In this document: positions 32,226 to 36,090 of the stretch, one piece after another | How positions within the stretch are numbered: position 1 is the stretch's first letter | How the letters are laid out: every line of letters begins with the position of its first letter | Source: Comamonadaceae bacterium | GTDB taxonomy: Bacteria; Pseudomonadota; Gammaproteobacteria; Burkholderiales; Burkholderiaceae_C | Direction: 5' to 3' | DNA: 36,090 bases | Assembly: GCA_947373605.1 (NCBI GenBank) | Contig: CANBYM010000025.1 | Span: 1-36,090 of the forward strand | Translations under genes and position numbers: made by a program | The notes under the pieces: generated by a model | The model's input: the letters and a program-made list of their open reading frames with translations, nothing else | Databases searched by the model: none | Told to the model about the DNA's origin: nothing

Positions 32226-34015
32226 GGGCGGCTCGCGCAGAGGATGCCGCTGCCGTTCGCTACCGGGTTGAGATATTCGATGCGCATGCGCACCTATTCC
32301 GGGTAAGCATGACCATAGTTGCGCCAGCAGCAACGCAGGCGCTTCGGTTGCCCGTCTGGATACCCGGAAGCTACCTGATTCGCGAATTTGCCAAAAATTT
32401 GCAAAAGCTGCGGGCAACGCAGGGCAAACGTGCAGTGCCTGTGCGCCAGTGCAACAAGGCACTCTGGGAAGTGGATTGCAATCCTGGTGTTCCGCTACAA
32501 GTCGAATATGAGGTATACGCGTTTGACAATTCCGTGCGTACCGCCTGGCTTGACACGCAACGTGGATTTTTCAATGGCACAAGTCTCTTTCTGAAAGCCG
32601 CTGAACTGGACCAGCACGCACATGCCGTAGAAATTATTGCCACGGCCGCGTTGCCTCAATGGAAACTTGCTACGGGCCTGACTCCAACGCGCATTAACAA
32701 GCAAGGATTTGGCAACTACCTGGCAACCGGTTATGACGAACTGGCAGACTGTCCGGTGGAAATGGGCGACTTTTGGAGCGGGAGTTTTGTGGCCTGCGGA
32801 GTGCCACACCGGTTTGTGGTGGCGGGAGCCACGGACAGTTTTGACCCAGAACTTCTTTTAGTAGACACCCAAGCCATTTGCGAACAGGAAATCCGTTTTT
32901 GGCACGGCGATAACGGTGGCAAGCCACCGTTCAAAAACTACCTGTTCATGCTCAATGCAGTGCACGATGGCTATGGCGGGCTGGAACACCGCAACTCCAC
33001 CGCACTAATCTGCACTCGCAAAGATTTGCCGCGCCTGCCGCGCACGACGCTTGCGCCGGTAACGCACAAGCAGCCAGAGGGCTACACAACGCTTTTGGGC
33101 TTGATCAGCCATGAGTACTTTCATACATGGAACGTCAAGCGACTGCGCCCTGCCGACTTCAAGCAATACGACTACACCCAGGAGAACTACACCGAACTGC
33201 TTTGGTTCTTTGAGGGCTTCACCAGCTACTACGACGACCTCCTGTTGCGCCGCGCCAAGCGCATCGACAGTGCCACTTACCTGAAGCTGCTTACCAAAAC
33301 CATCAACCAGGTGCAGCAAACACCGGGGCGGCTAGTGCAAAGCGTGGCCCAAGCCAGTTTTGATGCTTGGGTGAAGTACTACCGGCAGGACGAAAACACC
33401 GCCAACGCCACCGTGAGTTACTACACCAAGGGGGCATTGGTCGCACTGTGTCTGGACCTGACTTTGCGAAGCGAAGGCAAAACCACCCTGGACGCGGTCA
33501 TGCAAGGGCTGTGGAAACACTGCAGCGGTGGACCGATGACAGAGCAGGACTTGCTGGTTGTGCTGCAGGCACTTACTGGGCGATCCTATGCTAAAGAGAT
33601 TGCGCGCTGGGTCCACAGTTCGGACGAATTGCCATTGGCCGAACTGCTCGAGTCGCACGGGGTGCAATACAACCGCGAGCCTGACCAGGTAGCCCAACAG
33701 CTTGGGCTGCGGGTCAAAGAATCCAATGGCGTTCAAATTCACCAGGTCTTGCGCGGCGGCGTTGCAGAAAAAGCCGGATTTGCCAGCGGGGATGATTGGC
33801 TGGCCGTGCAGTCGACAGGCGCGAAAGCCAGTGGCCCATGGCGTATGCAAAATCTCGATGACCTGATGCTGTACTGCGGCAATGCCAAAAAAGTGACTGC
33901 GACGGTTGCACGCGACAGGCTGTTGATTGATCTCACACTATCTATGCCAAAACCGTCGCTAGCCGTGCGCCTATCGGTTCGCGATGCCACTGCCGTCGCA
34001 CAATGGCTGGATTGA
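32222..34015 (+). CDS. M61-family (glycyl aminopeptidase-like) metallopeptidase with PDZ
   Basis: A 597-residue zinc peptidase. An N-terminal beta domain (1-190) precedes the catalytic domain. The zinc motif is HEYFH (297-301, an HExxH variant), the third ligand is probably E331 in FFEGFTSYYDD, and GGLEH (252-256) matches the exopeptidase motif GGxEN-like of the family. A PDZ domain lies at about 495-580 (VKESNGVQIHQVLRGGVAEK, AGFASGDDWLAVQ). There is no signal peptide, so it should be cytoplasmic. The ATG overlaps the dsbC stop by 4 bases, but the link with disulfide isomerisation is unclear. Confidence 0.92.
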   Translation: MRAARAEDAAAVRYRVEIFDAHAHLFRVSMTIVAPAATQALRLPVWIPGSYLIREFAKNLQKLRATQGKRAVPVRQCNKALWEVDCNPGVPLQVEYEVYAFDNSVRTAWLDTQRGFFNGTSLFLKAAELDQHAHAVEIIATAALPQWKLATGLTPTRINKQGFGNYLATGYDELADCPVEMGDFWSGSFVACGVPHRFVVAGATDSFDPELLLVDTQAICEQEIRFWHGDNGGKPPFKNYLFMLNAVHDGYGGLEHRNSTALICTRKDLPRLPRTTLAPVTHKQPEGYTTLLGLISHEYFHTWNVKRLRPADFKQYDYTQENYTELLWFFEGFTSYYDDLLLRRAKRIDSATYLKLLTKTINQVQQTPGRLVQSVAQASFDAWVKYYRQDENTANATVSYYTKGALVALCLDLTLRSEGKTTLDAVMQGLWKHCSGGPMTEQDLLVVLQALTGRSYAKEIARWVHSSDELPLAELLESHGVQYNREPDQVAQQLGLRVKESNGVQIHQVLRGGVAEKAGFASGDDWLAVQSTGAKASGPWRMQNLDDLMLYCGNAKKVTATVARDRLLIDLTLSMPKPSLAVRLSVRDATAVAQWLD

Positions 34016-34084
34016 CCGAAGTAAGCTTGGCACCAACTCAGCATCGCTATAGTTAAGCGGCCTCATTTATCGAACTCCAAAATC

Positions 34085-34864
34085 ATGAACTACGAATGCA
34101 TCACGACCCGCATTGAAGGGGAAAAAGTCGCCTTCATCACGCTCAATCGCCCTAAGGCCCTCAACGCACTTAATGCGCAGCTGATGGACGAGTTGGGCCA
34201 CGCCCTTAAGGGATTTGACGCCGACGAGGCAATCGGCTGCATGGTCATCACCGGCAGCGAAAAGGCCTTTGCGGCCGGCGCTGACATCGCCGCGATGGCC
34301 AAATTCAGCTTTGTAGACGTTTACAAGGGCGACTTCATTACCCGCAACTGGGAGACCATCCGCTGCATCCGCAAGCCGGTGATCGCTGCAGTGAGCGGCT
34401 TCGCCTTGGGCGGCGGCTGCGAGCTGGCAATGATGTGCGACTTCATCATTGCGTCAGATACCGCCAAATTCGGTCAACCCGAAATCAAGATCGGCGTCAT
34501 TCCCGGCGCCGGTGGCACGCAGCGATTGCCACGCGCAGTGGGTAAATCAAAGGCCATGGACATGGCGCTCACCGCCCGCATGATGGACGCCGCAGAAGCC
34601 GAGCGCGCCGGCTTGGTTAGCCGCGTCGTACCGGTGGACAAATTGCAAGACGAAGTGCTGGGCGCAGCGCTGACGATATGCAGTTTTTCACAGTTGGCCA
34701 CCATGGCCGCCAAGGAAGCGGTAAACCGCTCCTTTGAAGGCACCTTGTCCGACGGGGTGATGTTTGAACGCCGCTTGTTTCACGCTCTGTTTGCGACCGA
34801 CGACCAAAAAGAAGGCATGGACGCCTTTATTAACAAGCGCCAGGCCGTGTTTCGTAACAGCTAA
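34085..34864 (+). CDS. Enoyl-CoA hydratase (crotonase family)
   Basis: A 259-residue crotonase-fold enzyme, complete in length for a short-chain enoyl-CoA hydratase. The oxyanion-hole segments are [11 protein letters not shown] (about 61-71) and [14 protein letters not shown] (106-119). The two catalytic glutamates are E113 and E133, 20 residues apart as in rat crotonase, the second in [20 protein letters not shown]. This fits hydration of trans-2-enoyl-CoA in beta-oxidation or phenylacetate breakdown (PaaF-like). The sequence does not tell these apart. It is followed closely by the tRNA-Met promoter, which overlaps its 3' end. Confidence 0.94.
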   Translation: MNYECITTRIEGEKVAFITLNRPKALNALNAQLMDELGHALKGFDADEAIGCMVITGSEKAFAAGADIAAMAKFSFVDVYKGDFITRNWETIRCIRKPVIAAVSGFALGGGCELAMMCDFIIASDTAKFGQPEIKIGVIPGAGGTQRLPRAVGKSKAMDMALTARMMDAAEAERAGLVSRVVPVDKLQDEVLGAALTICSFSQLATMAAKEAVNRSFEGTLSDGVMFERRLFHALFATDDQKEGMDAFINKRQAVFRNS

Positions 34865-34880
34865 TCGAACTTGCTATAAT
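34851..34880 (+). promoter_or_regulatory. tRNA-Met promoter
   Basis: A perfect -10 TATAAT (34875-34880) lies 11 bases before the tRNA. TTCGTA (34851-34856), 18 bases upstream, is a modest -35 inside the end of the hydratase gene. Confidence 0.7.
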
Positions 34881-34891
34881 TTGCGCCTTTC

Positions 34892-34968
34892 GGTGATATA
34901 GCTCAGTTGGTTAGAGCGCAGCATTCATAATGCTGATGTCGGTGGTTCAAATCCACCTATCACCACCA
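34892..34968 (+). tRNA. tRNA-Met (CAU), elongator type
   Basis: A 77-base cloverleaf with encoded CCA. The acceptor stem is GGTGATA/TATCACC, the D-arm is GCTCAGTTGGTTAGAGC, and the anticodon stem-loop is CAGCATTCATAATGCTG with anticodon CAT. The T-arm is GGTGGTTCAAATCCACC. The paired G1-C72 and the absence of the three G-C pairs in the anticodon stem argue against initiator tRNA-fMet. A CAU tRNA could also be the lysidine-modified tRNA-Ile2, but the overall form favours elongator Met. Confidence 0.93.
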
Positions 34969-34990
34969 GACAAACCCGCATGGGTACAGC

Positions 34991-35024
34991 AAACCCCGCT
35001 ATGAAAACCGTAGCGGGGTTTTTT
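34991..35024 (+). terminator. Rho-independent terminator of tRNA-Met
   Basis: AAACCCCGCTA pairs perfectly with TAGCGGGGTTT (11 bp, 9-base loop), and the T-run continues to 35024. It sits 22 bases after the tRNA. Confidence 0.93.
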
Positions 35025-35236
35025 GTTGGGGGTGCTTACTCAGCACATTCTCAGCAACCCCAAAAAACTCAGCCAAGCTGCCGCTGGGTTATCGGCGGGG
35101 GTGTAGGGCCTTCGCAACCGTTTTTTAGCCAAACAAGCATGTCACACGCTGATCCAGAGCAATCTTTGGAGGGGGCAATGTGGCAGGGTGTGACCATGGC
35201 TGTACGCCGGGACTAGGTGTTCACCACGCAGTGAAT
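35025..35236. other. Intergenic region between tRNA-Met and the Mrr-type gene
   Basis: No convincing gene. An imperfect inverted repeat TTGGGGGTGCT / AGCAACCCCAA (about 35033-35082) lies just after the terminator, and a GTCACAC / GTGTGAC pair brackets about 35140-35193. I saw no copy of the tRNA 3' end that would mark an attachment site within the window. Confidence 0.45.
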
Positions 35237-36090
35237 TTATCGCTGAAATTCATTCAGCCTACGGGCTTCCGCTAAATCAATTCGGAATTTGTAACCGTAC
35301 TTCTCCAAAAGTCCCAATAGTTCGGTTCCATTGAGAAGAGTCAGAGGTTTGTCTTTTGCGAATGCGTATGCGTCTGGCCCATATTGGCTTGTGGTAACCA
35401 AAATCCCTTTCATCGCGCCTTCATTCATAGTTGACCCATAAAGGTCGCGTACTGCAGATACGTCAACCGTGTTGGTGTATCGCTTGGCCTGAACTACGAT
35501 CTTTCCGCCTCGAACTGGGTCCGGATCAAAAATCACAGCATCTACGCCTTGGTCTCTGCTAGCCTGTGTAACCTTTACCTCAGCGCCTGAGCCAGCAAAA
35601 GCGCGCTCAAAAAGCTCTCTGCATAGGTGCTCAAAATCTTCCCAGTCCATTGAAGCAATGTTTTCCCCATCGCGCATCTTGCCGAGAATTTCCTTGGCGT
35701 CTACAAAGCGGCTATCGTTGGTATCAAGCCTCATGATTGGAGCAATCGGTGTAACCTCTAAGCTGTAGGCCGCTATTCCCTTCAGTGCAGAAAAGGCTGA
35801 AAGGGGGTCCAAGGCTGACACGTTTAGCCCATCTATTTGAGCACGGGTTGCAAACATGCTGCTGCAATAAGCACGCTTCGTTTGCCCCGTACTCTGCTCG
35901 ACGTATTCGGCCCAACCATTGACAACAAAAGCTTTAACCTCGCCCTCAAAATCCAATTTCAACAATTCTGCGGCGTATCTGATTGAAAGTGAAGGATAGA
36001 TTTTTGCTGCGGCTTCTTTTGCCTCTTTTTGATTTGCCGCCTTGAGTGTCAGTCCGGACTTTAGCTCTACCGTCTTAACAAAACGAAGAC
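35237..36090 (-). CDS. Mrr-type restriction endonuclease, 5' end beyond window
   Basis: The frame is open from the stop at 35237 to the window edge, at least 284 codons, so an apparent TTG start at 35965 is internal and not the true start. The C-terminal Mrr-cat domain is plain: SMDWEDFEHLCRELFERAF, then DQGVDAVIFDPDP and KIVVQAKRYTN, giving the D-x(n)-QxK nuclease core. LYGSTMNEGAMKGILVTTSQ follows. Such proteins cut modified or foreign DNA. The N-terminal part visible is a Lys/Ala-rich helix (AANQKEAKEAAAKIYPS) and an unassigned domain of about 110 residues. It points toward tRNA-Met, a usual integration site, so it could be part of a mobile or defence island to the right. Confidence 0.9.
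   Translation of the reverse strand, partial: LRFVKTVELKSGLTLKAANQKEAKEAAAKIYPSLSIRYAAELLKLDFEGEVKAFVVNGWAEYVEQSTGQTKRAYCSSMFATRAQIDGLNVSALDPLSAFSALKGIAAYSLEVTPIAPIMRLDTNDSRFVDAKEILGKMRDGENIASMDWEDFEHLCRELFERAFAGSGAEVKVTQASRDQGVDAVIFDPDPVRGGKIVVQAKRYTNTVDVSAVRDLYGSTMNEGAMKGILVTTSQYGPDAYAFAKDKPLTLLNGTELLGLLEKYGYKFRIDLAEARRLNEFQR

Noticed and set aside
34980-35216. 78-codon frame after tRNA-Met
   Set aside because: It begins at the tRNA terminator and reads through both its arms, with no ribosome binding site and no family features.
35237-35965. TTG at 35965 as the start of the restriction endonuclease
   Set aside because: The frame stays open and protein-like to the window edge, so the true start lies outside.
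1-36090. CRISPR arrays, insertion sequences, rRNA genes
   Set aside because: No regularly spaced repeats, transposase genes or rRNA sequence were seen on either strand.

Overview
The window looks like a chromosomal segment of a betaproteobacterium, most likely Burkholderiales and close to Comamonadaceae (Rhodoferax/Polaromonas-like). I infer this from gene order and protein families: yqgE-ruvX-pyrR-pyrB-pyrC', pilG-pilH-pilI-pilJ-chpA with a rubredoxin in front, dusB-fis-purH, and ubiH-dsbC-M61 peptidase, plus an EpsA/PEP-CTERM system. No database search was run.

Layout. (1) 1-3700 is a more AT-rich accessory segment. The 5' part of an EpsA-type regulator runs off the left edge. It is followed by a small winged-helix regulator, a MASE1-like membrane protein, two PEP-CTERM secreted proteins each with a terminator, and a small unknown gene. 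A 16-nt motif is shared by the upstream regions of the winged-helix gene and the small unknown gene. (2) 3815-8399, minus strand, is a compact operon yqgE-ruvX-pyrR-pyrB-pyrC'-plsC. The dihydroorotase-like protein has lost its metal ligands and is probably the structural partner of aspartate transcarbamoylase. (3) A photolyase gene (8434-9915) runs divergently from that operon. (4) 9948-19801, minus strand, is the twitching-motility chemosensory cluster rubredoxin-pilG-pilH-pilI-pilJ-chpA, ending in a 2004-residue hybrid kinase. (5) A divergent ThiD-like kinase and hemL follow on the plus strand. (6) 22386-26203, minus strand, holds two SRPBCC proteins and the dusB-fis-purH operon. (7) 26388-29475 holds yqaA, a hypothetical gene, a DMT-type transporter and ychF. 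(8) 29841-30274 holds a two-gene cassette, a DUF4177-like protein and an orphan YidD-like protein. (9) 30330-34864 holds a UbiH-type hydroxylase, dsbC, an M61 peptidase and an enoyl-CoA hydratase. (10) An elongator-type tRNA-Met with its own promoter and terminator is followed by an Mrr-type restriction endonuclease whose 5' end lies beyond the right edge.

Most of the window is housekeeping DNA. The parts most worth a second look are the EpsA/PEP-CTERM edge with its shared operator-like motif, the DUF4177-like/YidD-like cassette, the degenerate dihydroorotase, the ThiD-like protein lacking the usual Cys motif, and the repeated linker motifs of ChpA.
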